A stretch of DNA of 64,000 nucleotides, taken from contig JAEWFA010000024.1 of the NCBI GenBank assembly GCA_023389055.1, positions 1 to 64,000 on the forward strand, given 5' to 3'. Positions 8,132-15,870 of this stretch are shown piece by piece. The DNA comes from Pseudomonadota bacterium. Lineage in GTDB: Bacteria; Pseudomonadota; Gammaproteobacteria; Burkholderiales; Burkholderiaceae_E. Numbering within the stretch: the stretch's first letter is position 1; every line of letters starts with the position of its first letter. The notes below the pieces were generated by a model. That model worked only from the letters and a program-made list of their open reading frames with translations, did not search any database and had not been told where the DNA came from. The translations under genes were made by a program, and so were the position numbers.

Positions 8132-9086
8132 TCGCGGCGCGAGCGACGTCGAGCAGGTCGACGCCGTATCGATCGAGCATCGCGGCGTCGCTCAGCGTGC
8201 GCCGCCAGGCGCGCGCGCCGGGCAGCCCGTTGAACAGCCCCAGCAGATGGCGCAGGATCGCACGCGGCGCCTCGCCACCCGCAACCTGCCTGCGCAGGTA
8301 CGGGCGCATCGCGTCGATCGCCTGGTCGCGGGTGACGACAGGCGCAGGGCGATCGAAATAGAGCGGATCGACCTCGGCGAGCATCCACGGGTTCTCGCAG
8401 GCCTCGCGTCCGAGCATCACGCCGTGCACTTCGTCCAGTTGCGCGAGCGCGTCGCGGTGCGTGCGCAACCCGCCGTTCAGCACGAAGACGAGCGACGGGA
8501 AGTCGTGCGCCAACCGCGCGACGACGCCGTAGCGCAGCGGCGGCAGCGTACGGTTCTCCTTCGGGCTCAGCCCGTCGAGCCACGCGTTGCGCGCGTGCAC
8601 GATGAAGACCTCGCAGCCGGCTTCGGCCACGGTGCCGACGAAATCGCGAACGAAATCGTACGACTCGACGCGGTCGACGCCGATGCGGTGCTTCACCGTC
8701 ACCGGAACCGACACCGCATCGCGCATCGCCCGCACGCACTCGGCCACGAGCGCCGGCTCACGCATCAGGCACGCACCGAAGGCGCCTCGCTGCACGCGCG
8801 GGCTCGGGCAGCCGCAGTTCAGGTTGATCTCGTCGTAGCCCGCCGCCGCGCCGAGACGCGCCGCCCGCGACAGCTCGTCGGCTTCGCTGCCGCCCAGTTG
8901 CAAGGCGACCGGATGCTCGGCTGCGTCGAACGCAAGCAACCGGTCCCGGGGTCCGTGCAGCAGCGCGCCGGTGGTGATCATCTCGGTGTACAGCCGCGCG
9001 CCGCGCGACAACTGTCGCGCGAGGAAGCGGAAATGCCGGTCCGACACGTCGAGCATCGGAGCCACGCAGAAGCGATGCTCGTTCAT
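8073..9086 (-). CDS. dusA: tRNA-dihydrouridine(20/20a) synthase DusA
   Basis: The enzyme is FMN-dependent and NADPH-using; it reduces uridines 20 and 20a in the D-loop of tRNAs. It opens with FCVAPMLDVSDRHFRFLARQ, carries the catalytic cysteine region NLNCGCPSPRVQRGAFGACL, and has TVKHRIGVD and NGGLRTH of the TIM barrel. At 337 residues it matches DusA length. The VESYDFVRDFV and PKENRTLPPLRY segments are typical of the DusA subgroup rather than DusB or DusC. The ATG at 9086-9084 overlaps the stop of a possible small upstream frame (ATGA). The 3' end overlaps the convergent DUF2069 gene by 59 bases. Confidence 0.93.
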   Translation of the reverse strand: MNEHRFCVAPMLDVSDRHFRFLARQLSRGARLYTEMITTGALLHGPRDRLLAFDAAEHPVALQLGGSEADELSRAARLGAAAGYDEINLNCGCPSPRVQRGAFGACLMREPALVAECVRAMRDAVSVPVTVKHRIGVDRVESYDFVRDFVGTVAEAGCEVFIVHARNAWLDGLSPKENRTLPPLRYGVVARLAHDFPSLVFVLNGGLRTHRDALAQLDEVHGVMLGREACENPWMLAEVDPLYFDRPAPVVTRDQAIDAMRPYLRRQVAGGEAPRAILRHLLGLFNGLPGARAWRRTLSDAAMLDRYGVDLLDVARAAISPAARSRDERAERTALSP

Positions 9087-9229
9087 GGCTCGTTGGAACG
9101 GCCCGGCTGCTCGCCGAGCGCGGTGCGCTTCATCGGGCGGCGATCGTGCGCAACGATGCGCCTCAGCGCGAGCCCGTTGTCGACGTGCTGTACCCCGTGC
9201 TGCCCGTTTGCGGACCTCGCCGCCGCCAC
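9083..9229 (-). CDS. Possible 48-residue protein translationally coupled to dusA
   Basis: A GTG at 9229-9227 is preceded by a good ribosome site (AGGAGA, 5 bases of spacing). The frame ends in a TGA that overlaps the dusA ATG as ATGA, the coupling arrangement seen elsewhere in this window. The product would be a basic peptide containing HVDNGLALRRIVAHDRRPMK. I do not recognise it, and it has no membrane segment or signal peptide. It could be a genuine small protein or a leader frame that delivers ribosomes to dusA. Coding status is not proven. Confidence 0.35.
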   Translation of the reverse strand: MAAARSANGQHGVQHVDNGLALRRIVAHDRRPMKRTALGEQPGRSNEP

Positions 9230-9502
9230 ATGCGTCTCCTGCCAGCCGCACCCCGTGAACGGCCGCATTCTAACGGTGCGAAAGGGTAGCGATTGACGTC
9301 GCTCTTCCCCGGAATGGGTCGGAAACGAGTTCCGCTCCGCGCAAACGAGCCGCGCCTGCCCGTTTCGAACGCGCCCCCTGCTCCGCCCTACCCCTTTCGA
9401 CCGACCCCACCGGACTTCGGTAGCAAAGCCGCTTGACGAAAGCTGCGACCCGGCCTTACAACCTTGCACACGGAACAGGACATCGGGACAAGGGAACTCG
9501 TC
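9230..9502. other. Intergenic region between the dusA leader and a LuxR-type regulator gene
   Basis: This divergent spacer probably holds promoters for both sides. On the minus strand TAGAAT (9272-9267) could be a -10 for the dusA side. On the plus strand TTGACG (9433-9438) could be a -35 for the regulator gene, but the hexamer 17 bases later (TTACAA) matches a -10 poorly. I see no RNA gene or repeat here. Confidence 0.4.
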
Positions 9503-10162
9503 ATGGCCGCCTGCGTGCTCATCATCGACGACCATCCGCTGATGCGCGACGCGGTCCGGATGACGATGGAGTCGATCGCGCCGGGCAGCCGAATCGACCT
9601 GGCCGGCAGCTACGCCGAAGCGCGGCGCATGCTCGCCGCGAACGTTCCTTACGACTTCACGCTGCTCGACCTGAACCTGCCCGACGCCGCAGGCTTCGAC
9701 GCGCTGCGCGGGCTGCGCGAGCAGTTTCCCCAACTGCCCACCGTCGTGCTCTCGGCCGAGATCGACCGCGAGACGATCCTTCGCTGCCTCGAGCTGGGTG
9801 CGGCCGGATACATCCCGAAGACCTACCATCCCGACGTCATCACGCACGCGCTTCGGCTCGTCTCGTCGGGTCACGTCTATGTCCCGCGCGAGGCGATCGA
9901 TCCGCGCTACGGCGCCAAGGAGCCGGTCCGTGCGCGCCCGATGGAACACGATCCGCGGCATCTGGGGCTCACCGACCGGCAATGCGACGTCCTGCGATTG
10001 ATCCTGCGCGGGTTGCCGAACAAGCTGATCTGCCGGCAGCTCGACCTGGCCGAGGGCACCGTCAAGGTGCACGTGAGCGCGGTACTGCGCGCGCTGGGCG
10101 TTCGCAACCGCACGCAGGCCGTCATCGCCGCCAGCCGACTCGGTCTTCGCATGGTCGACTGA
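9503..10162 (+). CDS. NarL/LuxR-family response regulator
   Basis: The product is a 219-residue two-component response regulator with an N-terminal receiver and a C-terminal LuxR-type helix-turn-helix. The acidic pair is in LIIDDHPLMRDAV, the phosphoacceptor is Asp56 in LLDLNLPDAAGFD, and the conserved lysine is in GYIPKTYHP. The DNA-binding domain starts at GLTDRQCDVLRLILRGLPNK and has the usual EGTVKVHVSAVLRALGV recognition helix. The ATG follows AAGGGAA by 7 bases. No histidine kinase gene is adjacent, so the partner is unknown; targets cannot be inferred. Confidence 0.9.
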   Translation: MAACVLIIDDHPLMRDAVRMTMESIAPGSRIDLAGSYAEARRMLAANVPYDFTLLDLNLPDAAGFDALRGLREQFPQLPTVVLSAEIDRETILRCLELGAAGYIPKTYHPDVITHALRLVSSGHVYVPREAIDPRYGAKEPVRARPMEHDPRHLGLTDRQCDVLRLILRGLPNKLICRQLDLAEGTVKVHVSAVLRALGVRNRTQAVIAASRLGLRMVD

Positions 10163-10238
10163 GCGCGCGTAGCCCCGGCCTGCGCGCCCTTGCGCTTCGC
10201 CGCCCGTTCCCCCATATGCAGGCCATGGGAGCGAAACG

Positions 10239-10667
10239 ATGAGCGAATCGATCCACGCCGTGTGCCCGCATTGCGGCAAGACGAACCGGTTGCCGGCGCA
10301 GCGCGCGGCCGAGCAGCCCGACTGCGGAGCGTGCGGCCGGCCGCTGTTCCCCGGCAAGCCCGTCGAGATGGACGACGCGCGCTTCGACGATTACCTGCGG
10401 CGCACCGGCCTGCCGGTCGTCGTCGACTTCTGGGCGAGTTGGTGCGGGCCGTGCCGGATGATGGCGCCGCAGTTCGAGCAGGCCGCGAAGAAGCTCGCCG
10501 GACGCGTGCAATTCCTGAAGATCGACAGTGACGCGAATCCGCAGTTGAGCCAGCGCTACCGCATCCGCAGCATTCCTACGCTGGCGCTGTTCCGCGACGG
10601 GCAGGAAGTGCGTCGCTCGGCCGGTGCCATGAGCGCTGCGCAGATCGAGGCCTGGCTCGCCGGCTGA
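10239..10667 (+). CDS. trxC: Thioredoxin 2 (TrxC) with N-terminal zinc finger
   Basis: This 142-residue cytoplasmic disulfide reductase has the TrxC layout. A zinc-binding domain carries paired cysteines (Cys9/Cys12 in VCPHC and Cys29/Cys32 in DCGAC) and is followed by a thioredoxin fold. The active site is WCGPC (Cys69 and Cys72) within VVDFWASWCGPCRMMAP, and the cis-proline segment is IRSIPTLALF. TrxC reduces protein disulfides and is often induced by oxidative stress. It stands 76 bases after the LuxR-type regulator gene and converges with the OGFr-domain gene. Confidence 0.93.
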   Translation: MSESIHAVCPHCGKTNRLPAQRAAEQPDCGACGRPLFPGKPVEMDDARFDDYLRRTGLPVVVDFWASWCGPCRMMAPQFEQAAKKLAGRVQFLKIDSDANPQLSQRYRIRSIPTLALFRDGQEVRRSAGAMSAAQIEAWLAG

Positions 10668-10689
10668 TCGCCGCAGCTGCGCGCGCCTG

Positions 10690-11214
10690 TCACACCGCCC
10701 GGCCCGGCAGCTCGTCCCGCACGGCGGCCCGCCAGTAATCGAAGGCGCGCGCGTTCACGCCGCACGGTTCGGTCGCCCGAAGCTGCTCGAGGCCGGCGAG
10801 CAGCGCCCTCGCCTCGTCACCCAGCCCGAGCACGCTCGTGCTGCGCAGGATCCGCGTGATGCGCAGGTCGTTGTGCCCGCCGTGCCGAAACCAGGCATTC
10901 CGAGACGGCCAGTCCGGCCCCGCGCGCACGGCGCCGTCGTCGCCGAGCGCCAGCCCATAGAAGCGAAGCATGCGCAGGAGGCTCGCTCGCAGGTGAGCGC
11001 GCAGCAACGGATCGCCACGAAAGGCCTCGCGCACCTCCGGTCCCGCCAGCGGCGCGCCCGGGTTCACCGCACTCGGCTCGGGCAACGGAAACAGCCACTG
11101 GATGAAGTCGTGCGTCGACTCGAGCCAGTCGTCGTCGGCGCGCAGGATCTCCGACAGCAGTCGCCCCCGGTCGTCGCGACCGGCGCCGAGCTGGAATGCC
11201 ACCAGGCGGTTCAC
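10690..11214 (-). CDS. OGFr-domain protein (opioid growth factor receptor-related)
   Basis: The product is a 174-residue protein matching the conserved domain named after the eukaryotic opioid growth factor receptor. The signature is present: LESTHDFIQWLFPLPEPSAV at the front, then NPGAPLA, and LRMLRFYGLAL followed by HNDLRITRILRSTSVLGL. Many bacteria carry stand-alone versions of unknown function; the receptor role does not transfer. There is no signal peptide, so it is probably cytoplasmic. It lies 40 bases downstream of the DsrE-like gene on the same strand and may be cotranscribed. Confidence 0.85.
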   Translation of the reverse strand: MNRLVAFQLGAGRDDRGRLLSEILRADDDWLESTHDFIQWLFPLPEPSAVNPGAPLAGPEVREAFRGDPLLRAHLRASLLRMLRFYGLALGDDGAVRAGPDWPSRNAWFRHGGHNDLRITRILRSTSVLGLGDEARALLAGLEQLRATEPCGVNARAFDYWRAAVRDELPGRAV

Positions 11215-11254
11215 GACGCGCCGGGACCCAGTGTCGGCGGCGGCGCGGCCTGCG

Positions 11255-11728
11255 TCAGGGTCGCAGGTACGCGTAGCCGTCGCGTTCGCGCTGGACGATC
11301 TCGACGACGCCCGAGGGCACGTAGCCGATGCCGGGCGTCATGTCGGGCACCGACAATTTGTATCCGCGCATCGTGTTCTCGCAGGCCACGACGCGAACCC
11401 CGTCGGCGAGCGCCTGCGTGATCCGCGCCTCGACCGACGAGTCGCGCTTGAGCATGCCGATACCGGGTCCGTAGGCGACGAGTTCGGCGACGACGTTCTG
11501 GGCGCCGAGCGCGCTCTGCAGGTTGCGCAGGTTGTTCAGCGCCAGGTTCCAGGTGCGCGGGTTGTCGTCGCTCACCTGCATCACCACCCTCATCGGCTCG
11601 GCGGGCGCCTGCCGCACGACGGCAGGCGTCGACGGCGACGCCGGCTGCATCCCCTGCGCGGAGGCCGCGGTGCAACAACCCAGCAGCGCGCCGGCCATGA
11701 TCAGCGAGCGTCTCGTTCCTCGTTTCAT
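11255..11728 (-). CDS. Exported DsrE-like protein
   Basis: The 157-residue product starts with a signal peptide (MKRGTRRSLIMAGALLGC, then an AASAQG cleavage site). The mature part reads as a DsrE/DsrF-like fold: MRVVMQVSDDNPRTWNLALN, a helix with NNLRNLQSALG, VVAELVAYGPGIGML, and a conserved cysteine in GVRVVACENTMRG. DsrE proteins are small sulfur-relay or sulfur-binding proteins; the periplasmic versions are mostly uncharacterised. A GGAGA ribosome site lies 6 bases before the ATG. The OGFr-domain gene follows on the same strand. Confidence 0.75.
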   Translation of the reverse strand: MKRGTRRSLIMAGALLGCCTAASAQGMQPASPSTPAVVRQAPAEPMRVVMQVSDDNPRTWNLALNNLRNLQSALGAQNVVAELVAYGPGIGMLKRDSSVEARITQALADGVRVVACENTMRGYKLSVPDMTPGIGYVPSGVVEIVQRERDGYAYLRP

Positions 11729-11919
11729 CGGCTGTCTCCGGTAGCGGGCGCATGCCCGATGCCGCCATCATGCGCGGCCGAAGGCGATCCGCGAGCAAAC
11801 GCCATGCTCGGCATGGGGCACCGCCGTGCGCAGAACCTTCACGCTGCCCACACCGCGACCGCCGCGACCTTCGACAGCCCTGCAGTACCATCGCTCGTCC
11901 CCCGAGTTGCGCTTCGACC

Positions 11920-13014
11920 ATGACTCCCGATCCGATCGACCCCAGCGCGCGCATCGACGACGAGCGCGTCGCGCAGATGCTCGTGCTGCCGCCGCCCGAG
12001 GACCTGATCCGCTTCTTTCCGATTGCCGGGACGGACGTCGAGCGGCAGGTGCGCGACAGCCGCGCGGCGGTGCGCGCGATCGTGCGCCATGAAGACGACC
12101 GGCTGCTGGTCGTGATCGGTCCGTGCTCGATCCACAATCCGCGCGCGGCGCTCGAATATGCGCAGCGGCTGGCCGAGCAGCGCGCGCGATTGCGCGACAC
12201 GCTCGAGATCGTGATGCGCGTCTATTTCGAGAAGCCGCGCACGACCGTCGGGTGGAAAGGTTTGATCAACGACCCGTACCTGGACGAGAGCTGCCGGATC
12301 AACGAAGGGCTGCGCATCGCGCGCTCGCTGCTGATCGACGTCGCGCGGCTGGGCGTGCCCGCCGGCAGCGAACTGCTCGACACGATGTCGCCGCAATATC
12401 TCGCCGATCTCGTCGCATGGGGTGCGATCGGCGCGCGCACCACCGAGAGCCAGGTACACCGCGAGCTCGCGTCGGGCACTTCGGCGCCGATCGGCTTCAA
12501 GAACGGTACCGACGGCAACGTCCGCGTCGCCATCGACGCGATGCTCGCGGCGCGCGCGCCGCACAACTTCCTCGGCATCCACAAGAACGGCCACGTCGCG
12601 ATGGTGCGCACGCTCGGCAATCCCGACTGCCACCTGATCCTTCGCGGCGGTCGCACGCCGAACTACGACGCGACGAGCGTCGAGGCGGCGTGCAAGGCGC
12701 TGGCCGACAGCGACTGCCGCGCGTCCTTGATGATCGACTTCTCGCACGCGAACAGCGGCAAGCAGGCGCAACGCCAGCGCGAGGTCGCCGAGTCGGTCTG
12801 CGAACAGATCGCGGGCGGCAGTCGCGCGATCCTCGGGGCGATGATCGAAAGCCACCTCGTCGAAGGCCGCCAGGCATTCACCCCCGGCGTCGACGACCCG
12901 CGCGCGCTCACCTACGGCCAAAGCATCACCGACGCATGCCTCGGCTGGGACGATTCCGTGCGCCTGCTCGAAGCGCTCGACGCGGCCGTTCGCATGCGCC
13001 GGCGCATCGCCTGA
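11920..13014 (+). CDS. aroG: 3-deoxy-7-phosphoheptulonate (DAHP) synthase, AroG type
   Basis: The enzyme condenses phosphoenolpyruvate with erythrose 4-phosphate, the first step of the shikimate pathway. At 364 residues it has the E. coli AroF/AroG/AroH family size and motifs: LVVIGPCSIHNPRAALEYA, VMRVYFEKPRTTVGWKGL, SPQYLADLVAWGAIGARTTE, LRGGRTPNYD, LMIDFSHANSGKQ and SYGQ-like TYGQSITDACLGW at the end. The ATG at 11920-11922 gives family length; the open frame extends upstream without conservation. Feedback specificity for Phe, Tyr or Trp cannot be read with confidence. Confidence 0.93.
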   Translation: MTPDPIDPSARIDDERVAQMLVLPPPEDLIRFFPIAGTDVERQVRDSRAAVRAIVRHEDDRLLVVIGPCSIHNPRAALEYAQRLAEQRARLRDTLEIVMRVYFEKPRTTVGWKGLINDPYLDESCRINEGLRIARSLLIDVARLGVPAGSELLDTMSPQYLADLVAWGAIGARTTESQVHRELASGTSAPIGFKNGTDGNVRVAIDAMLAARAPHNFLGIHKNGHVAMVRTLGNPDCHLILRGGRTPNYDATSVEAACKALADSDCRASLMIDFSHANSGKQAQRQREVAESVCEQIAGGSRAILGAMIESHLVEGRQAFTPGVDDPRALTYGQSITDACLGWDDSVRLLEALDAAVRMRRRIA

Positions 13015-13141
13015 GCGCGGCGCGGCGCGTTCGTCGGCGCGACGCGACCGTTCGACGCCGATGTGCTCGCCTGCCACGCCCTCGCGAATGTCGATCCGGC
13101 GACAATGCAGCTTCGCTGCCGGTCCGTGCCGGTCCGGTTCC

Positions 13142-14740
13142 ATGTCGCGCTTCGTCGTCGCCTCGCTGGTTTCACTCGTTGCTCTCACCGGCCTGACGCT
13201 GTATCCCGGCGGCGCGCAGGCGGAACGCGCAGCGCCGCCGGCGCAGTCGAGCGCAACGCAGCGCGCCGAAGCGTCGCAGCAGACGGCGGCGGATCCGGGC
13301 ATTGGCGCGCTCGTGGCCGCCTTTGCCGGCGGCGCTGCCTGCGCGGGCGTCGTTTCGTGGCTGACCGTACAGGCACGCCGGCGACGCGCGCGCCGCACGA
13401 CTGCGACGCCTGGCGCGGCGACCGCCGCCGGGGCCGACACCGGCGGCGAGTGGCAGATGCTCGATGGCGACGAAGCGGAGCTCGTCGCGCTGCACGATGC
13501 CCACGGCGTCGTGCGCTACGTCTCGAGCGCGCTGCTCGAGCTCACCGGTTTTCGGCGACACGAGATCGTCGGCCATCAGGGCCGCGACTTCGTTCACCCC
13601 GACGACCTGCCGACGCTGCTGGCCACGGTGCAGGCGGCGCGGGCGGATGTGCAGTCGCCGCCGCTGCTCTTTCGCCTGCGCGACAGCAGTGGCGGTTACG
13701 CGTGGATCGAGGCCGAGTTCCGGCACAGCGTATCGCGCACCGGGGAGCCCGAGATGCTCTCCATCGCCCGAAGCGTCGCCCGAAGCGCGACACCTGTGCA
13801 GACCTGGGGCGCGGCGGGCAAGCGGTCGGCGGCTCCCGAGCAGGTCCAGCTTGCGGCGTGGCCGAGCACGAATCGCAAGCCGTCGCGCGCGGCAGCGCCC
13901 GCGCTCGAGGAGCCGCAGGGCCCGTCGCTGCAGGATCTTTGCCACGCCTTCGAGCGACGCGAGTTCGAATTGCACTATCAGCTGAAGGTGGGGCTGTCGA
14001 ACTGGGAAGTGACCGGCGTCGAGGCGCTGCTGCGCTGGAACGTCCCCGAAGGCAGCGGCCGCACCGCCGAGATCATCGCCGCGGCCGAGCGCACCGGCTT
14101 CATCGTCACGCTGGGCGAGTGGGTGCTTCGCGCGGCGGCGAACCAGAGCCTGCAGTGGCGGCGAACGGGTCTTCGCTATCCGGTGTCGGTCAACGTCTCG
14201 CGCATCCAGCTGCTGGACCGGCGCTTCGTCGACCTGATGCGTGAACTCGTCGCACGCGATCGCGAACTGCCCCTCTGGCTCGAACTGGAGCTCACCGAAA
14301 ACGCACTCGCGCACGTCGGCGACATCGACCGATCGGTGCATGCGATCGCACAGCTCGTCGCTCTCGGCTTCACGCTGCACGTCGACGATTTCGGCGCGGG
14401 CTACTCGAAGCTCAAGCAGCTCTCGCGAATGCCGCTGCGCGCATTGAAGATCGACCGCTCGATCGTGCACGACCTTACGGTGCCGGGCAGTGCCGGCGAG
14501 GTCGTCGGCGCAGTCGTCTCGCTGTCTCGTGCGCTGGGCGTGAAGGTGATCGCCGAAGGGGTGGAGACCACCGAACAGCTCGAACGGCTGCGCGCGCACG
14601 GATGCGACGAGGTGCAGGGTTACCTGTTCTCGCAGCCGATGTCGGCCGATGCGGTGCGGGCTTTGACGCTGCCGGAGAATGCGGCAGCGGGAGGAATGGT
14701 GGCGTCCCGTAGGGGATTCGAACCCCTGTACCGACCGTGA
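13142..14740 (+). CDS. Cyclic-di-GMP phosphodiesterase (PAS-EAL), membrane anchored
   Basis: This 532-residue protein begins with a hydrophobic segment (VVASLVSLVALTGLTLYP) and has a second one near residues 55-80. A PAS domain follows (LVALHDAHGVVRYVSSALLE, WIEAEFRHS), then a C-terminal EAL domain. Catalytic motifs look intact: GVEALLRWN, LELELTENAL, HVDDFGAGYS, LRALKIDRSIV, VIAEGVETTEQ and QGYLFSQPM. There is no GGDEF domain, so the predicted activity is hydrolysis of cyclic-di-GMP. The last 13 codons and the TGA lie on the antisense strand of tRNA-Glu, and the C-terminal RRGFEPLYRP is antisense tRNA sequence. Confidence 0.88.
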   Translation: MSRFVVASLVSLVALTGLTLYPGGAQAERAAPPAQSSATQRAEASQQTAADPGIGALVAAFAGGAACAGVVSWLTVQARRRRARRTTATPGAATAAGADTGGEWQMLDGDEAELVALHDAHGVVRYVSSALLELTGFRRHEIVGHQGRDFVHPDDLPTLLATVQAARADVQSPPLLFRLRDSSGGYAWIEAEFRHSVSRTGEPEMLSIARSVARSATPVQTWGAAGKRSAAPEQVQLAAWPSTNRKPSRAAAPALEEPQGPSLQDLCHAFERREFELHYQLKVGLSNWEVTGVEALLRWNVPEGSGRTAEIIAAAERTGFIVTLGEWVLRAAANQSLQWRRTGLRYPVSVNVSRIQLLDRRFVDLMRELVARDRELPLWLELELTENALAHVGDIDRSVHAIAQLVALGFTLHVDDFGAGYSKLKQLSRMPLRALKIDRSIVHDLTVPGSAGEVVGAVVSLSRALGVKVIAEGVETTEQLERLRAHGCDEVQGYLFSQPMSADAVRALTLPENAAAGGMVASRRGFEPLYRP

Positions 14741-14775
14741 AAGGGTCGTGTCCTAGGCCTCTAGACGAACGGGAC
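14700..14775 (-). tRNA. tRNA-Glu (anticodon UUC)
   Basis: The 76-base gene reads on the minus strand and ends in an encoded CCA. The acceptor stem pairs GUCCCGU with ACGGGAC; the anticodon arm is CGACC-CUUUCAC-GGUCG and gives UUC. The T-arm has the usual GGUUCGAAUCC core. Its 3' half overlaps the end of the EAL gene on the opposite strand. The downstream neighbour is tRNA-Ala, 9 bases away on the same strand. Confidence 0.97.
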
Positions 14776-14784
14776 CTGATGTTC

Positions 14785-14860
<76 letters not shown>

Positions 14861-15003
14861 AGAGAGCCAGCGAGTATATGTCACCAGCCGAAGGCCGCGC
14901 AAGTCGCGCATCGCTCGCGTGCTAGACTCGATCGCACCCCCGGCGGCACGCCGCTTGCGAAGCGTCGTCGGTTCGTCCCCTTCCGATGGCCCCCTTCCCC
15001 GAC

Positions 15004-15870
15004 ATGAGCGCAAAGATCCTCGACGGTGCCGCATTGGCGAAATCGATTCGCGCCGACGTCGCGCAGCGCGCGGCGAAGCTCGCCACCCGCGGCCGCGCGC
15101 CCGGGCTGGCCGTGATTCTCGTCGGCGGCGATCCGGGCTCGGCGATCTACGTGCGCAACAAGGTGAAGGACTGCGAGGAGGCGGGGATCCGCTCGACGCT
15201 CGATCGGCTGCCGGCGCAGACGACGCAGCAGGCGCTGCTCGCGCGCATCCGCGAGTTGAACGAAGACGACGCGATCGACGGCATCCTCGTGCAGTTGCCG
15301 CTGCCGCCGCAGATCGATCCCTTCACGGTGATCGAGACGATCTCGCCTGCGAAGGACGTCGACGGCTTCCACGTCGCCAGCGCAGGCGCGCTGATGACCG
15401 GCCAGTCCGGTTTCCGTCCGTGCACGCCGTACGGCGTGATGCGGCTGCTCGAGCACGCCGGCGCGCAGTTGCGCGGGGCCGAAGCGGTCGTGGTCGGACG
15501 CAGCAACATCGTCGGCAAGCCGCAGGCGATCCTGCTGCTCGCCGCCGATGCCACGGTCACCATCTGCCACAGCCGCACGCGCGACCTCGCCGCGCACACA
15601 CGCCGCGCCGACGTCCTCGTGGCCGCCGTCGGACGCGCACGGATGATCACCGGCGACATGATCAAGCCCGGCGCGATCGTCATCGACGTCGGGATGAACC
15701 GCGACGAGAACGGCAAGCTGTGCGGCGACGTCGACTTCGACGGCGCGAGCCGGGTTGCGTCGTGGATCACTCCGGTGCCCGGCGGCGTCGGCCCGATGAC
15801 GCGCGCGATGCTGCTCGTGAACACGATCGAGGCCGCCGAGCGCAAGCAGGACGAAGAACACGATGTCTGA
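15004..15870 (+). CDS. folD: Bifunctional methylenetetrahydrofolate dehydrogenase/cyclohydrolase FolD
   Basis: The enzyme interconverts 5,10-methylene-, methenyl- and 10-formyl-tetrahydrofolate in the cytosol. The 288-residue protein has the catalytic tyrosine and lysine in IYVRNKVKDCEEAGI, the substrate loop GILVQLPLP, DVDGFH, the NADP-binding GRSNIVGKP, and the C-terminal PVPGGVGPMTRAML. I chose the ATG at 15004-15006 (MSAKILDG), the usual FolD opening; an in-frame ATG 18 bases earlier is possible. TAGACT at 14923-14928 could be its -10. Its last 8 bases overlap the oligopeptidase gene. Confidence 0.95.
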   Translation: MSAKILDGAALAKSIRADVAQRAAKLATRGRAPGLAVILVGGDPGSAIYVRNKVKDCEEAGIRSTLDRLPAQTTQQALLARIRELNEDDAIDGILVQLPLPPQIDPFTVIETISPAKDVDGFHVASAGALMTGQSGFRPCTPYGVMRLLEHAGAQLRGAEAVVVGRSNIVGKPQAILLLAADATVTICHSRTRDLAAHTRRADVLVAAVGRARMITGDMIKPGAIVIDVGMNRDENGKLCGDVDFDGASRVASWITPVPGGVGPMTRAMLLVNTIEAAERKQDEEHDV

